DNA of 64,000 bases from Hymenobacter psoromatis (GTDB taxonomy: Bacteria; Bacteroidota; Bacteroidia; Cytophagales; Hymenobacteraceae): the NCBI GenBank assembly GCA_001596155.1, contig CP014771.1, positions 2,294,001 to 2,358,000 of the forward strand. The letters are read 5' to 3'. The position numbers and the translations under genes are program-made. A model generated the notes under the pieces. It saw nothing but the letters and a program-made list of their open reading frames with translations. It was not told the origin of the DNA and made no database searches. Below, in pieces: positions 36,601 to 44,900 of this stretch (positions within the stretch are counted from its first letter, which is position 1; each line of letters begins with the position of its first letter).

Positions 36601-36835
36601 TTCCTATCGAGCTAAACACCAGCGTGCCGCCGGTTTCGGGCACATCCAGGGAATAGCGCCCGTCAGCATTTGTGGATATACCCGTAGTGGTGCCTTTTAG
36701 CAGCACAGTCACGCCAGGGAGTCCCTCACCTGACTTTTGGTCTATTACTCGTCCTGCTACTGTCCGCGTTTGAGCCAGTGCAACTTGAAACAAAGTAAGC
36801 ATGAGCACGATGCCCATCAGTAAACTTTTTTTCAT
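33665..36835 (-). CDS. SusC/RagA family TonB-dependent outer-membrane transporter (pair 2)
   Basis: 1056 residues from the ATG at 36835 (signal peptide MKKSLLMGIVLMLTLFQVAL, then AQ). It has the carboxypeptidase-like domain TRTVAGRVIDQKSGEGLPG, the plug with SEVVVTGYGGSQDVKDITGS, LQGRMAGVNVNTTGGALGD, LVVLDGVPL and VEVLKDASASAIYGSRAANG, then the barrel, ending VPRSFTFGLNLGL. The 5' leader (GCAGTGTGGT then TTATGAAAAA) and the signal-peptide codons are almost the same as in the susC of pair 1, while the barrels differ strongly. Role: import across the outer membrane, powered by TonB. The terminator of a lost upstream susD (36966-36994) lies 130 bp before the start. Confidence 0.94.
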   Translation of the reverse strand: MKKSLLMGIVLMLTLFQVALAQTRTVAGRVIDQKSGEGLPGVTVLLKGTTTGISTNADGRYSLDVPETGGTLVFSSIGMLPQEIALGKRTTVDVSLATDNKQLSEVVVTGYGGSQDVKDITGSIATVKAEKLLLQPVVSVDQALQGRMAGVNVNTTGGALGDVSAIRIRGANSLSNSSQPLVVLDGVPLNTTDQGNVLGSRYNPLADINPNDIASVEVLKDASASAIYGSRAANGVLVITTKRGKSGQNRVTVNSYYGLQQAVRTPHVLNGDDFIAISNEKAANARAGSVGAPGNIGNPTIPAGGVAANIDVNGDGIPDRTDWIKELFRTGRQQNYQAALSGGNEFATYYGSADWNDQQGIIIQNRLRRGSARLSVDLTPKKWLKAGTTLSYAKTYNQGINGEGALAGATISGYTAPPNVPEFNPDGTYYLNNLGNLGNGNNSVPGTYAPNAYYHIVGTLRENRNDNTSERTLGNAYLTIIPVQGLSLTTKYGIDYNTNFEDQYNSPILGGLGRQLGQGLVQDYNTTRTQFNWQNYVNYDRTFAGKHNVSLTAGAEYQETRTKRIYSVANDFADPRFQSILDGLYSGTQTGGGQEFNVGFQSYFARANYNFADRYYASFVVRSDASSVYGADNQRGYFPSGSVGWRISQESFLKNVTFLNDLKLRGSYGLVGNSNGLGSYAARTLIGGGQYADLNGFTPTQVGNPSLQWETSKKLDIGLDAAFLNNRLNVTFDYYNTNIDGLALAAPVLRTTGIPGASITRNIGSMFNRGVELAINTTNVRTQSGFVWSTNFNGTITRNRITSLATPNDIIAGSQRAQINNQLGVYFLPRWAGVNPANGNAMFLDANDNIKQFDAAYSSNGTSNPGRWLNANGDVTTAITTADYKYTDKTGYPVFYGGFDNTFSFKGLELGIFLQYSGGNTIYDGYRAAMLSTSLQNNIEDIKGRWTTPGQETDIQKLVLRDVISGQASTRWLEKGDFLRVRQLSLGYNFQQGVLNSLRLTNLRVYVLVQNVYNFTGYKGLDPEVNSNLQNNIAHGVDGRSLPVPRSFTFGLNLGL

Positions 36836-36926
36836 GCAGTGTGGTGTTATGAAAAAGTGAGAAATAGTGAACAAAAAATGAAGTGACGAAATTAGTGTTG
36901 AAAAGATGAACTTTTCACATAAAATG

Positions 36927-37018
36927 CCTAAATACTGATAATTTTTGCTAAAAAAACCCAAAAAAAATCCTCCGGCCAATTTGGCCGGAGGATTCAAGAT
37001 AATACTAAATAATTTCTA
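36927..37018. repeat. Direct repeat, copy 1 (matches 40219-40310)
   Basis: About 92 bp, starting CCTAAATACTGATAATTTTT, almost identical to the copy at 40219. It contains the susD terminator hairpin and the AATACTAAATAAT spacer up to the susD stop codon. The two copies bracket the IS481 element and the lipoprotein gene in direct orientation. Confidence 0.88.
36966..36994 (-). terminator. Terminator of a lost susD copy
   Basis: 12-bp perfect stem AATCCTCCGGCC/GGCCGGAGGATT with a 5-base loop, followed on the minus strand by a T-rich tract. It stands behind only 9 surviving susD codons. Confidence 0.85.
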
Positions 37019-37023
37019 TTTAC

Positions 37024-37054
37024 CTAGTAGTCCGGGTTCTGCTGCTGGGCTAGG
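37024..37054 (-). pseudogene. Last nine codons of a susD gene, cut by the IS481-type element
   Basis: The minus strand reads L-A-Q-Q-Q-N-P-D-Y-stop, the standard SusD C-terminus (compare LAAQQNPGY in the copy at 40317). The reading frame is cut exactly where the left end of the insertion element begins (37055). The rest of this susD and its susC are not present on the other side of the element. Confidence 0.8.
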
Positions 37055-38063
37055 TGTATAGTCCCAGAGAATGATGGAACGGTTTTATATCGTACCTTTC
37101 AGGCAGATTTATGGGAAAAATACTACACGGCAGCGCCACGACCACGCCGGCAACCCGGCGCTATATCTAGCAAAGTACGGAAAGCCTACAAAAAATAGCC
37201 AAGCACCTAGGCATCAACGTGAAAACGGTGACTAAGTGGCGCGCGCGCACCAGCACCGAGGGGCCGTGCGCGGCCCCAAGGCCGCCTCCACCGTGCTTAC
37301 CCCCGCCGAAGAAGCAGCCATCGTGCTCTTTCGCCAGCAGACCTTGTTGCCGCTCGATGATTGCCTCTATAGTCTCCAAGAGGCCATTCCCCACTTGCGC
37401 CGCTCCTCCCTGCACCGCTGCCTGGAGCGCCACGGCATTAGCCGCTTGCCCGAGGCGGAGGGAACCGGGACTGAAAAGGCGAAGTTCAAAGCATATCCCA
37501 TTGGCTATCTGCACGTGGATTTTGCCGAAGTACGCACCGAAGAAGGTAAGCAGTACCGCCCAAATGCTTGTGACGCATTTTTGTGGCCATTGACCGCACC
37601 AGCAAGCTGGCCTTTGCCCACCTCTACGACCAGGCCACGGCCGTGGCCTTTCTGGAATGGGTGCTGCCCCAGTTTCCCTATAAAATTCATAAACTGCTGA
37701 CGGACAATGGCAGCCAGTTTCGGTTCTTGCCGCATCAGACCAAGGCGGGCCGCCACCCGGTCGGCCAGCTCTGCGACCAGTGGGGCATTGAGCAGCGCTT
37801 TACCAAGCCCCTGCATCCCTGGACGAACGGGCAGGTAGAACGGATGAACCGCACGCTCAAGGAAGCGACGATTAAGCGGTTTCACTACGAAACGACGCAG
37901 GAGCTTAACGCACACTTGCAGACCTTTTTAATGGCCTATGTCTACACCAAACGGTTCAAACGCTTGCGGGGCCTGACCCCAAATGAATTTGTGTGCGCGG
38001 AATGGCGGAAAAATCCTGGTACCTTCATGTGTGACCCTACCCACCATACTCCGGGACCATACA
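37055..38063 (+). mobile_element. IS481-family insertion sequence, 1009 bp, inactivated
   Basis: Terminal inverted repeats: TGTATAGTCCCAGAG at 37055-37069 and CTCCGGGACCATACA at 38049-38063, which pair at 13 of 15 positions. The flanks are GCTAGG (37049-37054) and GCTAGC (38064-38069), both fitting the nCTAGn target known for IS481-type elements, but not identical. The single transposase gene is broken. The left flank is a susD 3' end, while the right flank is not susD. The element therefore did not simply insert: a later deletion or IS-IS recombination removed DNA on one side (inference). Confidence 0.85.
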
Positions 38064-38068
38064 GCTAG
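37111..38068 (+). pseudogene. IS481-family transposase, one nonsense codon and two frameshifts
   Basis: The intact protein can be followed through three frames. MGKILHGSATTTPATRRYI starts at 37111. A TAG at 37168 follows, then in the same frame QSTESLQKIAKHLGINVKTV (the helix-turn-helix part). A shift near 37268 leads to GPKAASTVLTPAEEAA, and a shift near 37575 leads to VAIDRTSKLAFAHLYDQATA. The integrase core is recognisable: the first Asp in YLHVDFAEV, the second in LLTDNGSQF, and Glu in NGQVERMNRTLKEA. The frame runs through the right inverted repeat, and its stop codon TAG (38066-38068) lies in the flanking CTAG. It cannot yield a full transposase. Confidence 0.88.
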
Positions 38069-38460
38069 CGTAGGGTTGGTTTGTGTTTTATTGCTGGTAA
38101 TAGGCTACAAAAACAGCGGGTTAGGGAGGGCAGAGTTGTGACCTCCCCCTGCCCCACACCTGCTCGCTTACTGTAACTATCCTATTTAATTAGCCATACT
38201 CAGAAAAATGTTCCTTTTTGAGTGGGGCGCAGAATCGGCAATAGAATCATGAAAAAGGAAAGGGAATTCAATTCTATGTTTGTACAAATCCAATAAATAT
38301 TATGCTTTTTATGATACATAATTAACCGAATTGAATGTCACAAATTTAAGAGAAGTTTCCTTTTTACAATTACACCATTCGATTAATTTTGTTAAAGCCG
38401 TTTTATAACTATAGCACGTTGTACGCAGCCACTTTTTCTTTCCTCCTTTTTCACACTATC
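38069..38460. other. Intergenic region between IS481 remnant and lipoprotein gene
   Basis: 392 bp with no coding frame recognised. The right half is AT-rich and holds the putative -7 box at 38384. No susD sequence follows the insertion element on this side. Confidence 0.5.
38384..38391 (+). promoter_or_regulatory. Putative -7 box of the lipoprotein gene
   Basis: TAATTTTG matches TAnnTTTG exactly. TTTTTAC at 38361-38367 lies at the right distance for a -33 element but lacks its G. The leader would be about 65 bases. Confidence 0.4.
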
Positions 38461-40077
38461 ATGACCCCCTTCTTACAATCACGGTTGGCCTCCGGTACTC
38501 AATGGCCTAGTAAAAGCGCATTGGCGCTACTTTTGACAATCGGTGTGCTGGGCTGCACCAAAAAAGATGACCCTCTTGCCCTGCAGGCTCCAGTTCCTGC
38601 TACCAGTCGCTCGGCTGACGCTATTGCTACCTATACTTTCCCGTGGTCTACTAATGACCTAGTTCCAAGCTCTCCAAACTTTGCCTCGCTACTATTACCT
38701 TGGGCTACAGGGGGCACAGCTAAATTCAGCGAGGACATCAGCCGTGATTTTCAAACTGACGCTGGATGGGAGATGCTCTACAATACATTCGAGCCAACGA
38801 AAGACCCACAGTCTGGTACAGGGTACTTTATTCTCTACAATAAGTATCGCGGAGTTATGCGCCTGTATTATCACGTATCAGATAGGCAAAGCTATGTGGC
38901 GAGCAATGACCTATTTCACACCATCCACTTGCATGGTTCGTATGCAAGCAGTTCACCTTTCCTCAATTTTTCTGGTCCTCAGATTATTGATATCAATCAG
39001 AAATTGCAGAATTCATACATAGTAGTCGAGAAAGGTCGGGCCATTGCGAGCAATACGTGGTATGCTTGCGAAGTAGAATTAGCTTATGACCCGAATATGG
39101 CGGCACAAAATTTTAATAGCGTCTGGTTTGACTGGGAATTGAATGGGATTCAAGTCTCGCAGCTTAAGGCCAAGGGAACTGTGATGGGCAACATCACGGG
39201 TAATATCTCAATGCCTTCCTCCAGCTTTAGCTATACGGGCGGCGCGGTTACTACTTCCAATATTGAGACACTACTCAATATCGATGGGAAAACTGATGTA
39301 AATGGCCCAAGCGGCGGTGGTGGCGGCTTGTTTTCAACACTAACCAAGGCGGCAGGAGATGGGTTGACGAGCGCAATCACAAGCGGCGTTTCTGGCTTAG
39401 CTACTAACCTGTTTAGCTCCATATTTGGCGGCGATAGCAACCAGCCTAATACAAATCTCAAGCTACAGGCCGACATTAGCATGACTGGGACGTTGCTCTC
39501 AACCGGCGCTGTAACAGACCTTCAATTAGTTCCGTCTGGAATTGACCAGTCGCAGACAAAAGGCTATGTACCAGCCTACACTAAGGCCCTTGGTGTATTC
39601 TATATAAGCTCAGGCCTACGCTTTACTCGGGAACACCACATCGTCCAGCACGCCAACCAGCCCTCCACAGATACGTATTTTGTTCAGCCGGATTACAATC
39701 CCAATATTGGCCGCCTTGTTATCAATCCCGAGGTGACAAACTTGGCTACTGTAGACAATTATTCGGAGGAACTTGTGAGTATTGAGAACGGTGGAGCAAA
39801 CGCGGATATTTCAGGCCACTTAGAGGTTATTGGAGATAGGCCGACTGTTGACGCTAGCGGCAATGACGTTGGCGCGACGCCTATTACCTATCGAATCGGC
39901 ACGTTTTTGCAATCTGACAACATCTACCCGGGCATCGTTGGCATCCGCATTGGTTTTGACGTAACGCCCAAAGATGGTAAGAGCCCAAAGGTGCGTATTA
40001 CCAAGACTTTTACGGCAACGCTCGTGGATAGCGGCGAAACGATTGTGACTGACCCCCCAGGACAAGACCCCTACTAA
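38461..40077 (+). CDS. Large lipoprotein of unknown function
   Basis: 538 residues from the ATG at 38461; the hydrophobic segment ALALLLTIGVLGC ends in a good lipobox (Cys near residue 36). The mature part begins with Lys/Asp-rich residues. A region near residue 290-330 is very rich in Gly, Ser and Thr (GGGGGLFSTLTKAAGDGLTS) and could be an amphipathic or flexible segment. The rest is rich in Asn, Thr and aromatic residues, suggesting beta structure. No family was recognised. It lies inside the susC/susD island but on the opposite strand, is clearly less GC-rich than the exopolysaccharide and housekeeping genes, has its own promoter-like box and terminator, and sits between two direct repeats. 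It may be an acquired gene (inference). Confidence 0.65.
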   Translation: MTPFLQSRLASGTQWPSKSALALLLTIGVLGCTKKDDPLALQAPVPATSRSADAIATYTFPWSTNDLVPSSPNFASLLLPWATGGTAKFSEDISRDFQTDAGWEMLYNTFEPTKDPQSGTGYFILYNKYRGVMRLYYHVSDRQSYVASNDLFHTIHLHGSYASSSPFLNFSGPQIIDINQKLQNSYIVVEKGRAIASNTWYACEVELAYDPNMAAQNFNSVWFDWELNGIQVSQLKAKGTVMGNITGNISMPSSSFSYTGGAVTTSNIETLLNIDGKTDVNGPSGGGGGLFSTLTKAAGDGLTSAITSGVSGLATNLFSSIFGGDSNQPNTNLKLQADISMTGTLLSTGAVTDLQLVPSGIDQSQTKGYVPAYTKALGVFYISSGLRFTREHHIVQHANQPSTDTYFVQPDYNPNIGRLVINPEVTNLATVDNYSEELVSIENGGANADISGHLEVIGDRPTVDASGNDVGATPITYRIGTFLQSDNIYPGIVGIRIGFDVTPKDGKSPKVRITKTFTATLVDSGETIVTDPPGQDPY

Positions 40078-40130
40078 TAAGGAAATTAGTCCGCCGAGAT
40101 TTTACAGTCTGTGCAAAATTTCCCTATACG

Positions 40131-40167
40131 AAAACAGCCCGGAGCCCTGCGTTTCCGGGCTGTTTTT
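40131..40167 (+). terminator. Terminator of the lipoprotein gene
   Basis: AAAACAGCCCGGA pairs with TCCGGGCTGTTTT around a 10-base loop and is followed by a T run. Confidence 0.85.
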
Positions 40168-40218
40168 ATATACCGTTAGCAGTCCGAACACTTCTGCGAC
40201 GGTTACGTGCATAGACTA

Positions 40219-40310
40219 CCTAAATACTGATAATTTTTGCTAAAAAAACCCAAGAAAAATCCTCCGGCCAATTTGGCCGGAGGATTTAAAATAATACTAA
40301 ATAATTCCTA
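40219..40310. repeat. Direct repeat, copy 2 (matches 36927-37018)
   Basis: Second copy of the 92-bp segment, with only a few base changes. Here it is complete with the intact susD behind it, so this is probably the parental arrangement. Confidence 0.88.
40258..40286 (-). terminator. Terminator of the susC/susD pair 3 transcript
   Basis: 12-bp perfect stem AATCCTCCGGCC/GGCCGGAGGATT with a 5-base loop. On the minus strand it is followed by TTTTCTTGGGTTTTTTT. Confidence 0.88.
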
Positions 40311-40316
40311 TTTTTC

Positions 40317-41966
40317 CTAGTAGCCGGGGTTTTGCTGGGCGGCTAGGGTAGGATTAATCTGCGTCTCAAGGGCAGGAATCGGCCATAAGAAAAACTGAGT
40401 GTTATACGGAATAGCTCCTACTATTGGTGGCGGGGTTGTTAGCAACGACTGGTTGCCGCAACCATAGCGGGTCAACGCAATTTGGCTAGCCCCCAGATTA
40501 CCATAGAACTTGGCGGGGATACCGCCTCCTTGGATGGGAGCATAATCAGCATCAACTGCCAAACGGGAAAGGTCACCCCAGCGCTTGCCTTCGCCGACAA
40601 ATTCGATTCGCCGCTCATTCAGAATAGCTTGCACCAACGCTTTACCAGTTAGCGCACCCGCCGAGTAGCGGTCAGCAGCTGCTACCGAACGGTTGCGAAT
40701 AGCATTTAACAGGCTTAACGCCAGCGCATCGTTTGTCCCCGTGCGGGCAACTGCTTCTGCCTGATTCAATATCACCTCCGCGTAGCGGATGATAGAGTTA
40801 AAGTCAGTTTGGTTGGCAGCATCGGTGTACTTGGTAATAACATAAGTACGACCCGAAGTCTGCATGGAAGCGCGACGCAAGTCGTTGCAGGTAAAGAAGG
40901 GCGCGTTATATAGGATGGGGCTAACACCCAGAAGTGCTCGGCCACCGATAGCCGTAGCTCCGAATACCTTCGGCAACGAGCCATTTTGTCCGGGGTTGTC
41001 GGTTGAGTTGTTTTCAACTGAGAAAATATTTTCAGCCGTTGTCGCGGCACCACCCGGAAAAGCTGCCTTTTGCGTTGGCATCAGCGAGTAGGCACCAATA
41101 GGGCTGGTGAACGTAGCCGTGCCCTGTATCAGCTTGTTACCCTCAGTAATAGCAGCCGCCCAGTTAGCCTGATGCAAGCGAACACGCTGCTTTAGCGCAA
41201 TAGCAGCTCCCTTCGTAGCTCGCGTTACCGACGCAAACTGCGACAGCGTGGCGTCACGGGTGGCAGGCAGGTTAGCTTCCGCGAAGTCTAAGTCGGCTAG
41301 TATTTTAGTATAGTCGTCAGCAACTTTGCCACGGTCCTGCACTTTGGCCTGGGCAATACCTTGTGTGGTATTAACAGGAAAATCACGGTACGGCACCCCT
41401 AAGTTCGACCCATTGCCATCAGCATATGGCTTGGAGAAGTTTATTACCAGCTCGTGATGAGCGAACGCCCGCAAAAAGCGCAACTCGCCTTCGTAAATAT
41501 TAGCGGCGGCGGTAGTAATAACCCCGGCCTTAGCAGCACTCTGCACGCCCACGATGGTAACGTTGGCCTGGTTGATAAGGGCGTATGAGTTGGACCACAT
41601 GTTCACAGCGTTTGGAGTCGCGGTGGTAATCAAGTTCTGATATACAAGACCAAAGAAGCCCAGCATATCGGTCACATCTTCCCCGCGGGCATCTCCGAGG
41701 GCCGCGGAAGCGGCCCCAAAGGGATAGCCGCGCACGGCCAACGCACTACCGTTCAAGGGGTCGTAGAAGCCCGATTGAGCCGCGTTATACACCCCTGTTA
41801 CCGCCAAGGAAATGCGAGCGGGGTTGGTATAAATCGCTGCCTCTGGCAATTCATCCTTTGGCTGAAGGTCAGTCACCTGGCAGGCAGGCAGCCCTAAGGC
41901 AGCCACCAGCGTGAGCGCTAAAACCCGCTGGCGGTGGATGGCAAAAGTATGAAGTAAATTTTTCAT
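40317..41966 (-). CDS. RagB/SusD family lipoprotein (pair 3)
   Basis: A protein of 549 residues. The signal peptide ends with the lipobox GLPAC, and CQVTDLQPKDELPEAAIY follows. Family features: IYEGELRFLRAFAHHELVIN, ATKGAAIALKQRVRLHQANW, ENIFSVENNSTDNPGQNG, AILNERRIEFVGEGKRWGDL and the end WPIPALETQINPTLAAQQNP. It is the intact relative of the remnant at 31304 and, by its last codons, of the stub at 37024. It lies 20 bp behind its SusC partner. Role: glycan or nutrient capture on the cell surface. The ligand is unknown. Confidence 0.93.
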   Translation of the reverse strand: MKNLLHTFAIHRQRVLALTLVAALGLPACQVTDLQPKDELPEAAIYTNPARISLAVTGVYNAAQSGFYDPLNGSALAVRGYPFGAASAALGDARGEDVTDMLGFFGLVYQNLITTATPNAVNMWSNSYALINQANVTIVGVQSAAKAGVITTAAANIYEGELRFLRAFAHHELVINFSKPYADGNGSNLGVPYRDFPVNTTQGIAQAKVQDRGKVADDYTKILADLDFAEANLPATRDATLSQFASVTRATKGAAIALKQRVRLHQANWAAAITEGNKLIQGTATFTSPIGAYSLMPTQKAAFPGGAATTAENIFSVENNSTDNPGQNGSLPKVFGATAIGGRALLGVSPILYNAPFFTCNDLRRASMQTSGRTYVITKYTDAANQTDFNSIIRYAEVILNQAEAVARTGTNDALALSLLNAIRNRSVAAADRYSAGALTGKALVQAILNERRIEFVGEGKRWGDLSRLAVDADYAPIQGGGIPAKFYGNLGASQIALTRYGCGNQSLLTTPPPIVGAIPYNTQFFLWPIPALETQINPTLAAQQNPGY

Positions 41967-41986
41967 AAAAATAGTAAAATCAAAGG

Positions 41987-44900
41987 TTAGAAAGCTACGT
42001 TAACGCCACCCGTGAACACTCGCTGCTGCGGGTTGCTATTGTAATCCACCCCGGTTTGCGTGTTAGAGGTAACGTTCGTATTTACCTCCGGGTCTGCGCC
42101 CGAATACTTCGTAAGGGTAGCAATATTCTGGGCCTGCACATATACCCGCACCCGGCTCAGCCGCAGCGCTTCTACATAGCGGCTCGGCAGCGTGTAGCCC
42201 AACGAAATATTTTGCAGGCGCACGAAGCTACCGTTCTCCACGAAGCGCGAAGAGGCTGCGTTATCTTGGTTAACGAACGAGCTGGTACCGGCCGCAATGC
42301 GGGGCACGTTCGTTTGGTCACCGGGGTTTTGCCAGCGGTTTAAAATCTCAGTTCCGTTGTTGAGGAAGTCCGAGCGTAGTAACTGCTGACGAGTGTAGTT
42401 CATAATTTGGTTACCAAAATTGTAACGCAGGAACACATCCAGGTCAAAACCCTTATAGGTAAAGGAGTTGTCAAAGCCACCATAGAACTTGGGATTAGTC
42501 TGCCCTAGAATAATTTTGTCGGCAGTCGTTAGGTTGCTTGCATTGCCAGCCACGTTTGTCGCTGGGTTAACAAAGACTGCCCCAGGGTTGGTCGGGTCAT
42601 ATGTATAATAGCGGCCCGCAAAAGCGCCCGAAGCAGTCGTGCTGGCTTGCACCAATGAGCCATCTGCCCGCTTATAAATGGGGCTGCCATTAGCCGAGTT
42701 TACGCCCTGATAGTCGTAGCCATAAAGCGCGCTCACGGTTTGTCCTACCCGCACGATGTTGAACGTGTTGATAATATCCTCACCGTTGGAGAGGGCGGTA
42801 ACGCGGTTCTTATTAGTCGAAAAGTTAAAGCCAGTAGACCAGGTAAAACTTTCGTTACGAATGTTCTGCGTATTCAGTGTAAACTCCAAACCTTGGTTAT
42901 ACATGGAACCTACGTTGGCTGAGTAGCTGTTGTTCGGTACGCCAAGCGAAAGTGGTGTCCGTACGTTCAGGATAAGACCGTCCACGTCGTTACGATAATA
43001 ATCTGCAATCACGTTGATACGACCATCAAAAAAGCCTAGGTCAATACCGTAGTCTTGTTTCTTCGAAGTTTCCCACTTCAGTTGGTCGTTGCCAAACTGC
43101 CCGTAACCTATGCCAGCCTGTGAGGCATATTGAGCCGGAGTATATACCCCTACGTAAGGAAAGTAACCAATATCAACGTTACCAACCTGCGCGTAAGACC
43201 CGCGTAGCTTGATAGTGTTTAAAACTTTAGCCAAGCTCGTATTTTTGTAGAAGTCTTCTTCCGACAAGCGCCAGCCTAGTGACCCACCAGGGAACAGACC
43301 CCGGCGATTAGCTATTGGCAATGAAGACAACGCATCTGAACGTAATGTAAAGCTCAGCAGATAACGGTCCTTAAACGAGTAGTTCAAACGCCCAAAGTAA
43401 GATTGCAGACCGTTTTCAGCGTAGTCGCCGAAAATGCTGGGCGTAGTGAGAGTACTAGTAATAATGCCGTTTTGGCCTAACACCCGGTCTGAAATACCAG
43501 TACCTTGCGCCTGATAATAGGAGGTAGTCGTTTTCTGATACTCTACCCCGACTACTGCGTTAATCTTATGGTCTTCGGCGATGACGTTATTATAGGTAGC
43601 CGTATTAGCGAAGTTCCAACGAATGTTCGGGCTGAACGACTGGAAGACATAGCCGTTAGGGCGACCGTCGCCAAAGCGGGGGTCGAGGTAGTTGAAGTCG
43701 TCTTGAAGCTGGGTATCCGTGCTGAGTTGTGAGCGCAGCCGAAGGTTTTTCAGCGGCTCCGCTTCCAAATAGCCATTGCCTAGAATCCGGTAGCTAGTGG
43801 CACGGTAAATATTATTTTCAAGTGGGAAGATGATGTTGGGGTAGGCGAAGGAGATGCCCTGCGAGTTATTCCCATGACCCAAGCCAAAATCCGTAGGGTC
43901 GGAGTAGGGGGTGCCATCCGGGTTGCGGGCTGGCACGTTAGGTAGCAGCAACAAGGCGTTAGCTACGTTACCCGACAAGCTATTAATGCCCGTGTTCAGG
44001 CCCAGCGTTTGGGTACGGGTCAGGCCCAAGTTCATACCCACGCGCAGCCAGGATTTCACCTCGCTATCGATGTTAGCCCGGAAGCTGAAGCGCTGGAGCG
44101 AGTTAGACTTAATAACCCCTTTCTGGTCAGTATAGCCTGCCGAGAAATAGTAGTTTGTTTTATCGGTAGCTCCCGATACTGATAGTATGTGATTTTGTTG
44201 AAAACCAGTGCGGAAGATTTCGTTTTGCCAATCAGTACTTATCGGATTACCGTTAGAATCATTGAAAGGTTGAGCAATAGTGCCCGTGCCGCCCGCATTA
44301 CGGTCTTTTTCGTTAGAAATAGTAACGAAGTCTGCTCCATCAAGCACTTTATAGCGCTTCAACGTTTGGGCTACCCCCATGTACGTATCGTAGGTAACAG
44401 TAGCCTTTCCTTTGCGGCCGTGCTTTGTAGTAATGAGAATTACGCCGTTAGCAGCCCGCGAACCATAGATAGCGGTTGCAGAGCCGTCTTTCAGTACTTC
44501 ATATGATTCGATATCGTTAGGGTTGATATCAGCTAAGGGGTTAGAACCATTAGCGAAAGCGCTGGTATTACCCGTGAAAATAGGTTGGCCATCTACTACT
44601 ACTAGTGGGTAAGTACCCGAGCTGATAGAGTTAGTACCTCGAATCTGGATGCGGGGCTGCTGGCCTAGCAGGCCGGTAGGGGTCTGTACGTTTACACCCG
44701 CTGCGCGGCCGCCTAGTTGCTGGGCAAAGCTAGGCGTAGCCAGGTTCGCCACTGCCTCACCCTGCACGGTAGCAATAGAACCCGTCAGGTCGCGGCGCTC
44801 CTGCGTACCGTAGCCGGTCACGACTACTTCGCTCAGAACCTTAGTATCGGCAGCTAGGCCGACGTTGAGTTGCGAGTCGGCACCCAGCGCGCGCTGCTGC

